Source: CAZXPY01 sp964643435 (GTDB lineage: Bacteria > Patescibacteriota > Microgenomatia > Woykebacterales > RBG-16-39-9b). Taken from it: a stretch of 64,000 bases of DNA. Positions 1-7,461 of this stretch are shown piece after piece. The notes beneath the pieces are model-generated. The model saw only the letters and a program-made list of their open reading frames with translations. It was not told where the DNA came from and did no database searches. Positions within the stretch are counted from its first letter, which is position 1; each line of letters opens with the position of its first letter. A program made the translations under genes and the position numbers. The DNA lies in NCBI GenBank assembly GCA_964643435.1, contig CAZXPY010000001.1, positions 62,001 to 126,000 on the forward strand, given 5' to 3'.

Positions 1-497
1 GAAAAACTCAAGCAATTCCAATCGAAGGTAACTGGCGAGATGATTTTCTGCGGGTCTATATACCGGCAAACGCTACTTCTCAAAAGTTATTTATCACCCG
101 CAATTTTTGGGGCGGCTCTGTTTCTTCAAATGAAGTTGATTTTGCGATAAAAGAGCCAAAACCTGAAATTAGAAATCTTTCTCTTTCAGGTGATAAAAAG
201 AAAGTTTTAGAAATAACTGGCGAGGATTTTGGCTTTTCGTTGCCAAACAACTCTTTATATCCTGGTAGAGTAGTTTTTAGTGATGGTACAGATGAGGCCT
301 TGGGGAAGAAGAAAATTTCCGCTAATATAGTAAGTTGGGACAACAAAAAAATTGTTGCGGCTGTTCCAAAAGAAGTAATATCCGAAAAAGTCTATCTATT
401 ATTAGATTATGGAGCAGAAACGATAACTACAAAGGGGTTTAAGTTACCTGCCGAGACTGTTCTTTCTGCCGTAGATAAGATCTGCCCAGGTTATTAG
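1..497 (+). CDS. C-terminal part of a secreted/surface protein with an IPT/TIG-like domain (5' end outside window)
   Basis: The frame that ends at the TAA at 495-497 is open back to the first base of the window, so this is the 3' part of a longer gene and not a short ORF starting at the TTG at 240. The visible part is about 164 residues. Residues encoded from about 150 on read as a beta-rich repeat of the IPT/TIG immunoglobulin-like type: a 'PEI..LS..G' opening, 'VLEITGEDFGF' in the middle, then 'IVSWDNKKIVAAVPK' and a closing strand 'TTKGFKL'. Such domains occur in extracellular proteins. The last 20 residues after the domain contain a lone cysteine (ICPGY end). Membrane or signal segments would lie upstream of the window. 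The domain call rests on pattern only. Confidence 0.6.
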   Translation, partial: KTQAIPIEGNWRDDFLRVYIPANATSQKLFITRNFWGGSVSSNEVDFAIKEPKPEIRNLSLSGDKKKVLEITGEDFGFSLPNNSLYPGRVVFSDGTDEALGKKKISANIVSWDNKKIVAAVPKEVISEKVYLLLDYGAETITTKGFKLPAETVLSAVDKICPGY

Positions 498-519
498 AGT
501 GCATTTCCTTTTTAGATAG

Positions 520-537
520 GTTCTACTAAAATAGAAC
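520..537. promoter_or_regulatory. Palindrome GTTCTA-N6-TAGAAC around the -10 box of the 539 gene
   Basis: A perfect 6+6 inverted repeat (GTTCTA at 520-525, TAGAAC at 532-537) brackets the -10 sequence TAAAAT (527-532). Its position makes it a candidate operator, but a chance palindrome is possible in AT-rich DNA. Confidence 0.3.
527..532 (+). promoter_or_regulatory. -10 box of a leaderless promoter for the gene at 539
   Basis: TAAAAT ends at 532 and the GTG start is at 539, exactly where transcription should begin (seven bases after the -10 box). No Shine-Dalgarno sequence fits. The -35 region (TTTCCT near 504-509) is weak. Confidence 0.45.
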
Positions 538-538
538 T

Positions 539-2461
539 GTGACAGAATTTATTTTTCAGCTTCTTTTTTGGGGTTTCTTTATCTTTCTGCTACCCGGAAT
601 AAGCTTTTCCAGATTGTTTAAAGGTGAAGCAAGAAACAATTTTTTCTTTTGGCTATTATTTTCATTTTTAATTGGACCCTTCTTTTACATCTTTCTAGCT
701 TACATCAACTTTTTGAACAGCCAATCTTGGGTTCTTTTAAACCTAATTTTTTTGCTTTTTATTCTGACATTAACAAAACTATCTCCCAGATTTAGATTCG
801 ATATTACCAATGTTCTTCCTAAACAAGAAACTGGCCGTTACGGTGAGTTTACTTTATTTATAATTTCAGTAGTCTTTTTAGTAATGCTAACCCTGCCAAG
901 AGGCGGTTTACTTCAAGACCGATACCCAATCGGTGACGATCGTCATCAGATGGGTAAAATTGTTTCGGTGGCGGCTAGTCCCGGGCTTCCTTTGTTTTAC
1001 CGCTTCCCAATTACGAAACTCACTATTTATTACTTTGAAAATATTGCTCCCGGTCTTATAGTTAAGTTTTCCAACAATACAATTGCCGCTCATCAAGCTT
1101 GGTTTTTCTTTACCCTTATTCAAAATATTTTGATGTTATGGTTAATAAATCTTTTAGGAAGAATCTTTTTCACAAAAACCTTGTCAAGAGCGGTAGTCTT
1201 ACTTTTTTTAACCTTCATTGGCGGTTTGGAATTTTACTTGGCGGGTTGGAAGGGTTTACTTACCAGTTTAGATCATCTTGAGTGGTGGACGGATTGGTGG
1301 GGAAAGATATTTTTTATCCATATGCAAATTTCCAACCCGTTTACTCTATTTTTCTGGGTACCCCAGCATCTTTTTGCTGCTCTTATTTCAATACCGCTCT
1401 ATTTAGTTTTGATTTCCAAAGAGAGGGATTCTTTGATTGGTAAGATTATTATCGCACTATTACTGGCAGCCATTTTGGGTTACAGCGCCTTTGTTTTTGC
1501 TTCCATAATTGTCAGTTATTTGCTTTATTATTTGGTGAGATTAATTTTAAAAAGGGAAAATTTAATTGCCTTTCTAAGGAACCAGATTTTTGTTGGGCTT
1601 TTAGCGATAATCCTTTCTTTTGAGATGCTAAACGTGATTATTTTTAGCGAAAAACAAAGTTATTTTTCCCTACAAAGCAATGTATTTTGGTTTTTGCCAA
1701 ACAATGTTTTACCTTTTAAATTAGTAAATTTTATCCTTACCGCTCCTTACTTTTTAATCGTTGAATTAGGAATTGGAGTAGCTGTTTTATTTGCTGGCCT
1801 TTGGTGGTTTCTTAAAAATAAAGTTTGGCGAGAAAGCATATTTTTTTGGTACCTACTTTTATTTATCCCGGGCATGGCAATGTTTTTTATCCGGGCGGCA
1901 GATGATAACAATATCAGCATGCGCAGTTTCATAACTGCTCAAGTTTCGATTGCGCTTTTCGCCGGTTTTTTTATTGAAAAACTTTGGAATAAATTCACGG
2001 AGAAAAAATTTCTTTTTGCATTTGCACTTTTAACGTTACTCTTGATCTCTTTGCCCTCCACTTTATTTGAATTTCAGGCAAGATTTAAAGGACAATTTAT
2101 TACCACTTATGGTCTAGTCGCACCTATTTTCACAAGAATCGACAAAGAATTACCCCTTAATTCAATAGTTTTTCTTGGCGGCGGTTTTGAAAAAGGGGAT
2201 CATGATAGTATTACCGCTCTTTCCCATCGCTTTACTTTTAAGCCGATTTCTCACTTCAACGTTACGGATTTGGAGTACGCTGCAAGAAGTAAATTAAACC
2301 CGTTTAATAAAGGCTACGGCACGCCAGTAGAAATTGAAGAACTTATTTTCCAAAAACCAGAAATTTCTAAAAACTACGAACTTTATTTATTAACAGTTGA
2401 AAAATTCCCTTACAAAATTGTTGATGAGGAGAATCTTTTTAAGCTTTACAAACTTCCTTAG
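539..2461 (+). CDS. Polytopic membrane protein, GT-C-like, function unknown
   Basis: This is a 640-residue protein with roughly a dozen hydrophobic segments spread over its first 500 residues and a soluble C-terminal part of about 110 residues. An extracytoplasmic loop after the third or fourth membrane segment carries an acidic/histidine motif (GDDRHQMG, about residue 132), a place where GT-C glycosyltransferases usually keep their catalytic acids. The C-terminal domain has a glycine-rich strand (IVFLGGGFEKGDHD) and ends at the membrane side. The GTG start coincides with the predicted transcription start. The neighbours are all sugar genes, so a role as a lipid-linked sugar transferase is the best guess; no specific family was recognised. 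Its last 4 bases overlap the convergent glycosyltransferase. Confidence 0.55.
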   Translation: MTEFIFQLLFWGFFIFLLPGISFSRLFKGEARNNFFFWLLFSFLIGPFFYIFLAYINFLNSQSWVLLNLIFLLFILTLTKLSPRFRFDITNVLPKQETGRYGEFTLFIISVVFLVMLTLPRGGLLQDRYPIGDDRHQMGKIVSVAASPGLPLFYRFPITKLTIYYFENIAPGLIVKFSNNTIAAHQAWFFFTLIQNILMLWLINLLGRIFFTKTLSRAVVLLFLTFIGGLEFYLAGWKGLLTSLDHLEWWTDWWGKIFFIHMQISNPFTLFFWVPQHLFAALISIPLYLVLISKERDSLIGKIIIALLLAAILGYSAFVFASIIVSYLLYYLVRLILKRENLIAFLRNQIFVGLLAIILSFEMLNVIIFSEKQSYFSLQSNVFWFLPNNVLPFKLVNFILTAPYFLIVELGIGVAVLFAGLWWFLKNKVWRESIFFWYLLLFIPGMAMFFIRAADDNNISMRSFITAQVSIALFAGFFIEKLWNKFTEKKFLFAFALLTLLLISLPSTLFEFQARFKGQFITTYGLVAPIFTRIDKELPLNSIVFLGGGFEKGDHDSITALSHRFTFKPISHFNVTDLEYAARSKLNPFNKGYGTPVEIEELIFQKPEISKNYELYLLTVEKFPYKIVDEENLFKLYKLP

Positions 2462-3150
2462 AATTTTTGAAATTTATACTTAAACATCAAAAAAATATCT
2501 CTTAAACCATCAAACAGGGTAATTTTTTTGCCCTCGGAATATTTTCTTCCTTTATAATCGATTGACACTTCGTAGATCTGGTAACCTTTTTTCAAAAGAG
2601 CAGCCGTTAATTCTAAATCAATTTCAAATTTCTTTGATTTCAAATTCAGTTTTTTTATTAGGGAAAGTGGAATCAGTTTATAGCAGGTTGTCATATCGGT
2701 AAGTTTTGCGCCAAAAAGAATATTAGTAGCAGAAGTTAGAAATTTGTTGCCTAGAAAAATCCACCAAAGCATATTTGTTTTTCGGTTTAAGAAACGAGAA
2801 CCGTAAACAATTTGGGTTTTTCCTTCTAAAACTGGTTTGATAAGTTTTGGATAATCAGTGGGATTGTATTCTAAATCAGCGTCTTGAATGATAATGTAGT
2901 TACCGGTTGCAGCTTCTAAACCATCTCTGACTGCCTTACCCTTACCCTCGTTTTTGGAGTGATGGATAACTTTTAGGTTTGATCCAGTGGGAATTTTAGC
3001 CAATACTTCGCGTGTTGAATCGATTGATCCATCGTCAATAACAATAATTTCGTGAACTTGGCTTTGCGCGGCTACTTTACGAATAATTTCTTCAATAGTT
3101 TTTTCCTCGTTGTAGACCGGAATTATTACACTTAAATTTATTTTTTCCAT
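2458..3150 (-). CDS. GT2 glycosyltransferase, Dpm1-like (polyprenyl-phosphate sugar synthase type)
   Basis: A 230-residue GT-A fold protein. The N-terminal 'SVIIPVYNEEKTI' strand, 'VIDDGSIDSTREVL', and the metal-binding 'QDADLEYNP' are all in place, as is the 'NEGKGKAVRDGLEAATG' segment typical of dolichyl-phosphate hexose synthases. There is no C-terminal transmembrane pair, so it is the minimal soluble form. It probably transfers a hexose from a nucleotide sugar to polyprenyl phosphate at the inner face of the membrane. The start ATG overlaps the stop of the upstream methyltransferase (TAATG), so the two are translationally coupled. The sugar cannot be told from sequence. Confidence 0.85.
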   Translation of the reverse strand: MEKINLSVIIPVYNEEKTIEEIIRKVAAQSQVHEIIVIDDGSIDSTREVLAKIPTGSNLKVIHHSKNEGKGKAVRDGLEAATGNYIIIQDADLEYNPTDYPKLIKPVLEGKTQIVYGSRFLNRKTNMLWWIFLGNKFLTSATNILFGAKLTDMTTCYKLIPLSLIKKLNLKSKKFEIDLELTAALLKKGYQIYEVSIDYKGRKYSEGKKITLFDGLRDIFLMFKYKFQKF

Positions 3151-4061
3151 TAATTTTTTCTGGCCGCTAACCCTAAATTACCAGCCTTTAGTTTTATTTT
3201 TTTGTTTTCCAAACCAAAAAGGTTGAAGATTGTTGTGAAAGACTTCCTTAAAAAAGAAGGTAGCGGTGTCATTTTTAGCCAATAAGAAAGGGGGTATTTA
3301 TTAGATACTCCCTCAACCCAAAGAACCTGAAAGCCATTTTTTTCAAAAATTCTCCTCATTGTTTTTTTATCATAAAGAAAGGTATGCTCGATATCAAATA
3401 TGGGGCAGCTTTCTCCTAATATCTTCGCAGCTAGCGAGCCAACATCGTGATTTATTGCTAAAATAACGCCACCGTTTCTTAAAATCTTATAAACAGCCTT
3501 TAAAAATCCATTGGGGTTAGACACATGATCTAAAGTCTGAAAAACACAAACGAGATCAAAAACCTTTTCCCTAAATAAATCTTCTTTGAAAACGTCATTT
3601 TTTATTTTACTTCTAATATCACTTCTAGCCTTATTTATCGAGTCAAGACTAGGTTCTACACCATAAACGTTTTTGAAACCAAGTTCGGCTGCTTCTTCAA
3701 GCATAAATCCATTACCACAGCCAATATCTAAAAAATTTTCTTTACTTTGCAGAAAATCCAGAACCCCTTTAATATAAGACCCATAGGTTTCTCTTAAGTC
3801 CGGCAAATTTTCGCTGTAAGTGAAAACACTTTTTTTGTAAAGTTTTTGAAGATTCTCCTCTTCAAAAATTGGATTAGAATAAACTAGATTGCAACGGTTG
3901 CATTTTACAATTTGGTAGTGAATTTTTTCTGGGATACGACGAGCACTAAAGGTTTTTTCATCAACTTTTGATTTAGCGAAATTTTCTTTAAAAAGAATCT
4001 TATAGTCAAACTTTCCGCAAATTGGACAACTTACTTCCTTCACAGTGTATAATGATAGCAT
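3150..4061 (-). CDS. SAM-dependent methyltransferase with N-terminal zinc ribbon
   Basis: A 303-residue class I methyltransferase. Residues 12-15 (CPICG) and about 54-57 (CNRC) form a zinc-ribbon N-terminal domain, a layout common in sugar and glycan methyltransferases. Motif I is FLDIGCGNGFMLEEA (about residue 110), followed by 'YGVEPS' and a 'VFQTLDHVSNP' post-I region. It may methylate a sugar of the surface glycan; the acceptor is unknown. The ATG at 4061 is one possible start; GTG at 4043 (VKEVSCPICG) starts just before the zinc ribbon and fits better with the crowded divergent promoter, which overlaps the first codons. Confidence 0.8.
   Translation of the reverse strand: MLSLYTVKEVSCPICGKFDYKILFKENFAKSKVDEKTFSARRIPEKIHYQIVKCNRCNLVYSNPIFEEENLQKLYKKSVFTYSENLPDLRETYGSYIKGVLDFLQSKENFLDIGCGNGFMLEEAAELGFKNVYGVEPSLDSINKARSDIRSKIKNDVFKEDLFREKVFDLVCVFQTLDHVSNPNGFLKAVYKILRNGGVILAINHDVGSLAAKILGESCPIFDIEHTFLYDKKTMRRIFEKNGFQVLWVEGVSNKYPLSYWLKMTPLPSFLRKSFTTIFNLFGLENKKIKLKAGNLGLAARKN
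4022..4053 (+). promoter_or_regulatory. Promoter for the 4074 operon
   Basis: A perfect TATAAT at 4048-4053 is preceded by TTGGAC at 4022-4027 (20-base spacing, looser than ideal). Transcription would begin near 4060, leaving a leader of about 14 bases before the ATG at 4074 with no Shine-Dalgarno sequence. It lies inside the first codons of the divergent methyltransferase. Confidence 0.45.
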
Positions 4062-4073
4062 ATTTTTGTTCCT

Positions 4074-5012
4074 ATGCTAGAAAAAAAAGATGTTTTGATC
4101 ACGGGAGCAGCTGGTTTTATCGGGGCTAGTTTGACCAGAAAATTAATAAAAGAGGGTAGTAGAATCCATATTTTAATAAAGAAAACTACCAATACCTGGA
4201 GGGTAAAAGACATTCTTGATAGAGTTGTAACCCACAATGTTGATTTAAATAACCTTGAAGGATTACAAAAGTTAACAAAAAAAATTAAACCCAAGGTTAT
4301 TTTTCACTTAAGCGCGCACGGTAATTATCCATCCCAAGAGGATTTGCACGAAATGATTAAAACAAATATTACCGGAACCGCTAATCTTCTCTTAAGTCTA
4401 GCCGACATTAATTATGAATGTTTTGTTAATACCGGAACAAGTAGTGAGTACGGTTTTAAAGAAAAACCGATGAAAGAAACCGATCTTTTAGAACCAGTAA
4501 GTTACTATGCAGCGACTAAAGCCTCGGCGTCCCTAATTTGTCAAGTATTTGCTAAAGAATTCAAAAAACCTATTGTTACCCTACGCCCATTTTCGGTTTA
4601 TGGTCCTTGGGAAGAAGGTAGCCGATTAATTCCAACCGTCATTAACAGTATATTAAAGGATAAACAGATTAATCTAACAGCTGGTAAAGAAAAAAGAGAC
4701 TTTATTTATATTGATGATTTGGTAGACGCTTATTTGAAAGCAGCGAGGACAGGTTTGAGTGGAGAAATAATAAATATCGGTAGCGGGAAACAGTTTTCTA
4801 CTAGGGAAGTTGTTGAAATTATTACCAGTTTAATAAAAAAAGGGGCAAAAATTAATTATGGAGCTTACAAACCTAGAATTTGGGATACAGATTTTTGGTT
4901 GGCAGATAAGCGCAAGGCAAAAAAATTATTAGGTTGGAAACCAAAATTTAATATAAAGGAAGGATTAACCCAAACTATAAAGTGGTTTGAACAAAACCTT
5001 AAATATTATTAA
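4074..5012 (+). CDS. NAD-dependent nucleotide-sugar epimerase/dehydratase (extended SDR)
   Basis: A 312-residue extended short-chain dehydrogenase. The Rossmann motif is GAAGFIG at about residues 11-17; 'NTGTSSEYG' supplies the catalytic Ser/Thr and 'YYAATKAS' (about residue 145) the Tyr-x3-Lys pair. 'LRPFSVYGPWE' and 'RDFIYIDDLVDAY' are the usual substrate-side motifs of RmlB/GalE-type enzymes. It opens the long rightward operon leading into the transketolase genes (next start directly after its stop). It may be an epimerase, reductase or dehydratase; the substrate cannot be assigned. A reductase or epimerase for a 4-keto GDP-sugar is one option given the pathways nearby. Confidence 0.8.
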   Translation: MLEKKDVLITGAAGFIGASLTRKLIKEGSRIHILIKKTTNTWRVKDILDRVVTHNVDLNNLEGLQKLTKKIKPKVIFHLSAHGNYPSQEDLHEMIKTNITGTANLLLSLADINYECFVNTGTSSEYGFKEKPMKETDLLEPVSYYAATKASASLICQVFAKEFKKPIVTLRPFSVYGPWEEGSRLIPTVINSILKDKQINLTAGKEKRDFIYIDDLVDAYLKAARTGLSGEIINIGSGKQFSTREVVEIITSLIKKGAKINYGAYKPRIWDTDFWLADKRKAKKLLGWKPKFNIKEGLTQTIKWFEQNLKYY

Positions 5013-5015
5013 GTG

Positions 5016-5837
5016 ATGGCAAAAAAGAAAGTTGAAAATTTAAAAAAAATCGCTACGGCGCTACGAAAAGACGTCTTAGATATCTCCTTTAGGGCAAATG
5101 TTGGGCATATTGGGTCGGCTTTGTCAATTGCTGATATAATAACTGCCCTTTATTTTAGAATAATGAGCGTAAAGCCGAAAAACCCAAAATGGAAAAACCG
5201 CGACCGTTTTATTTTAAGTAAAGGACATGCCGCCGCAATTCAATACTGTGCTCTCGCAAAACTAGGATTTTTCTCGAAGAGTGAATTATTAAATTTCTGC
5301 CAAAACGAAAGTGAATTAGCCGAGCACCCAGAGATTCACGTAAAAGGAGTTGAGGTGACTACGGGTTCGTTGGGTCATGGACTTTCGCTTGGAGTAGGAA
5401 TGGCCCTTGCTGGTAAGACTAAGGGGTTAAATTATCGAGTCTTTGTACTTTTAAGTGATGGCGAGAATGACGAGGGTTCGGTTTGGGAAGCAGCCCTGGC
5501 TGCGGGACATTTTAAATTAGATAATTTAGTGGCTATAATTGATTACAATAAACTTCAAGCCTTCGGAAAAATTGAAGAAGTAATGAACTTAGAACCTCTG
5601 AGCGCTAAATGGAAAGCTTTTGGTTGGCAAACAAGCGAGATCTCTGGTCACGATATGGAAAAAGTAGTTAAAACCCTTGAAAAGGTACCTTTTATAAAAG
5701 GAAAACCCAGTTTAATTGTTTCCCATTCGGTTATGGGTAAGGGAATTTCTTTTATGGAAGGAAAACTTGCTTGGCACTATCAAAGCTTGAAAGAAACTGA
5801 GTATAAAAGGGCCTTAAAAGAACTTAAAGATAAATGA
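5016..5837 (+). CDS. Transketolase, N-terminal (thiamine diphosphate-binding) subunit
   Basis: A 273-residue protein matching the N-terminal third of transketolase. It has 'GHIGSALSIADI' and 'SKGHAAAIQYC' near residues 30-75 and the ThDP/Mg motif 'SDGENDEGSVWEA' with the downstream 'IIDYN' asparagine at about 146-175. The start is drawn at ATG 5016; GTG 5013 directly before it is equivalent. The C-terminal subunit follows with a 4-base overlap (ATGA). Together they shuttle two-carbon units between sugar phosphates and can make sedoheptulose 7-phosphate, the entry compound of the heptose pathway encoded 7 kb downstream in the same direction. Split transketolases are common in archaea and small bacterial genomes. 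Confidence 0.92.
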   Translation: MAKKKVENLKKIATALRKDVLDISFRANVGHIGSALSIADIITALYFRIMSVKPKNPKWKNRDRFILSKGHAAAIQYCALAKLGFFSKSELLNFCQNESELAEHPEIHVKGVEVTTGSLGHGLSLGVGMALAGKTKGLNYRVFVLLSDGENDEGSVWEAALAAGHFKLDNLVAIIDYNKLQAFGKIEEVMNLEPLSAKWKAFGWQTSEISGHDMEKVVKTLEKVPFIKGKPSLIVSHSVMGKGISFMEGKLAWHYQSLKETEYKRALKELKDK

Positions 5838-6751
5838 GATACGCTTTTATAAAAACTTTAACCAAGCTAGCCAGCAAAAATCAAAAGATTTTTTTATTAA
5901 CTGGAGATTTGGGCTACACAGTTTTTGAGGATTTCGCTACTGCCTTTCCCAAAAGATTTATAAATATGGGGGTTGCGGAAAGCAATATGGTTGGAGTTGC
6001 GGCTGGTTTAGCTCTAGAGGGTTTTATTCCGTTTGTTTATTCAATTGCAACCTTCGTCACAATGCGCCCCTTTGAGCAGATTAGAAACGATGTTTGTCTA
6101 CAGAATTTAAATGTAAAAATTGTGGGGGTGGGAGGAGGGCTAGGTTACGGTCACGCTGGTCCAACCCATCATTCCCAAGAGGATATTGCTATTATGAGGG
6201 TACTACCGAACATGATGGTTGTTTGTCCCTCTGACCCGCTAGAAACTGAAGCGGCGGTTGAAGCAGTAGCAAAGATTAAAGGTCCAGTTTATTTACGTTT
6301 AGGAAAGGCTGGAGAACCAAGGGTTCACCCGAAAAAACCAAAGCTTAAGCTCGGAAAAGGGATTATAATGCGAGATGGTAGTGATGTATTACTTTTGGCA
6401 ACTGGTAATCAAGTCATAAACAGCTTATTAGTTGCGCAAGTACTTTCAAAAAAGGGAATAGCGGCAAAAGTTATTAATCTCCATACAATTAAACCTATTG
6501 ATAAAGAGCTAGTATTAAATTCAGTCAAAGAAATAAAATACGTTGTCACAATAGAGGAACACTCAATTATTGGTGGGTTGGGTAGTTGCGTAGCCGAAGT
6601 CTTAGCTGAGGGAAGCGCCAGTCCGATTTTGAAGAGAATTGGAATTGCCGATAAATTCTCAAGAATTGTCGGTGATCAAGAACATCTCAGAAATCACCAC
6701 TCCTTAACACCGGAAAAAATTAAAAAAATAGTATTAAACTTAATTAAATGA
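5834..6751 (+). CDS. Transketolase, C-terminal subunit
   Basis: A 305-residue protein covering the pyrimidine-binding and C-terminal domains. The catalytic glutamate that activates the cofactor sits in 'MGVAESNMVGVAAG' (about residue 48), followed by 'PFVYSIATFVTMRPFEQIRND' and the 'GYGHAGPTHHSQEDIA' substrate loop. The C-terminal domain includes 'DVLLLATGNQV' and 'TIEEHSIIGGLGS'. It overlaps the N-terminal subunit gene by 4 bases and the next glycosyltransferase by 4 bases. DXS-like activity is not expected, since the split and length match archaeal-type transketolase. Placement inside a glycan operon suggests sugar-phosphate supply for heptose. Confidence 0.92.
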   Translation: MRYAFIKTLTKLASKNQKIFLLTGDLGYTVFEDFATAFPKRFINMGVAESNMVGVAAGLALEGFIPFVYSIATFVTMRPFEQIRNDVCLQNLNVKIVGVGGGLGYGHAGPTHHSQEDIAIMRVLPNMMVVCPSDPLETEAAVEAVAKIKGPVYLRLGKAGEPRVHPKKPKLKLGKGIIMRDGSDVLLLATGNQVINSLLVAQVLSKKGIAAKVINLHTIKPIDKELVLNSVKEIKYVVTIEEHSIIGGLGSCVAEVLAEGSASPILKRIGIADKFSRIVGDQEHLRNHHSLTPEKIKKIVLNLIK

Positions 6752-7461
6752 AGGAACTTTCTGTTATCTTGCCGGTTTTAAACGAAGAAGAAATTATCAC
6801 AGCAGTAGTAGCTAACCTAAAGAAAGTTTTAGATAAAGAAAAAATTGATTATGAGCTCGTTCTTGTTGACAATGGTTCGCAAGACGGCTCTTTAAAGGTA
6901 GTCTCTGACTTAGCGGCAGTAGATAATAGATTAATTGTTGTTCACACACCACTTAAAGGCTGGGGGAGAGCAATTATCCTTGGTTGGGAGAAAGCGAATG
7001 GTAGATACGTGGCTCATATGCCCTCTGATGGCCAAGTTGATCCGGTTAGTTTGGTAGAGCTGCTCACGCTTTTGCGGCAGCAAAACGCTGATATAGCTAA
7101 AATAAAAAGAGTAACTAGAGAAAGTTTATTGAGGACTGTAAATTCAAAAATTTACAACTTAATCGCAAATTTACTATTTAATATTAAAGTCAACGACACT
7201 AATGGTTGTCCAAAAATGTTTGCCAGGGTTTTAGTTAAAAAATTTGATATCCAATCACTTGATTCTTTTTTAGATCTAGAGCTACTTTTAAAGGCTAGAT
7301 TCTTAGGTTTGAGGGTTGTTGAAATAGAAACAGAAGGTCTACCAAGAACAGGTGGCGTTTCGAACACAAGTATGCTTACGGTTTTAGAGTTTTTGAATAA
7401 TATGATTAAATTTCGATTCTCGTCTTACTTGAAGAGCTGGAAGAATAACGTAAATGGGTAA
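6748..7461 (+). CDS. GT2 glycosyltransferase, polyprenyl-phosphate sugar synthase type
   Basis: A 237-residue GT2 enzyme with 'SVILPVLNEEEII', 'LVDNGSQDGSLKV' and, at the usual metal site, 'MPSDGQVDP', in which the first Asp of the DxD is replaced by Pro-Ser before Asp. The 'KGWGRAIILGWEKANG' segment is Dpm1-like. No membrane segment is visible. It overlaps the YfhO-family gene that follows by 8 bases, so the likely job is to make the lipid-phosphate sugar used by that protein or the GT-C enzyme after it. The same GT2/YfhO/GT-C set recurs at 34519-38871. Confidence 0.82.
   Translation: MKELSVILPVLNEEEIITAVVANLKKVLDKEKIDYELVLVDNGSQDGSLKVVSDLAAVDNRLIVVHTPLKGWGRAIILGWEKANGRYVAHMPSDGQVDPVSLVELLTLLRQQNADIAKIKRVTRESLLRTVNSKIYNLIANLLFNIKVNDTNGCPKMFARVLVKKFDIQSLDSFLDLELLLKARFLGLRVVEIETEGLPRTGGVSNTSMLTVLEFLNNMIKFRFSSYLKSWKNNVNG

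Noticed and set aside
240..497. Separate 85-residue gene starting at TTG 240
   Set aside because: The same frame is open to the window start, and the IPT/TIG-like pattern begins upstream of 240.
5016..6751. Two-gene transketolase as a broken gene
   Set aside because: Each half has a complete domain set and a 4-base overlap. Split transketolase is common in archaea and some bacteria.
7152..7367. Antisense open frames inside glycosyltransferase and membrane protein genes (this and many like it)
   Set aside because: Low-complexity translations without motif, promoter or ribosome site; they mirror strong genes on the other strand.
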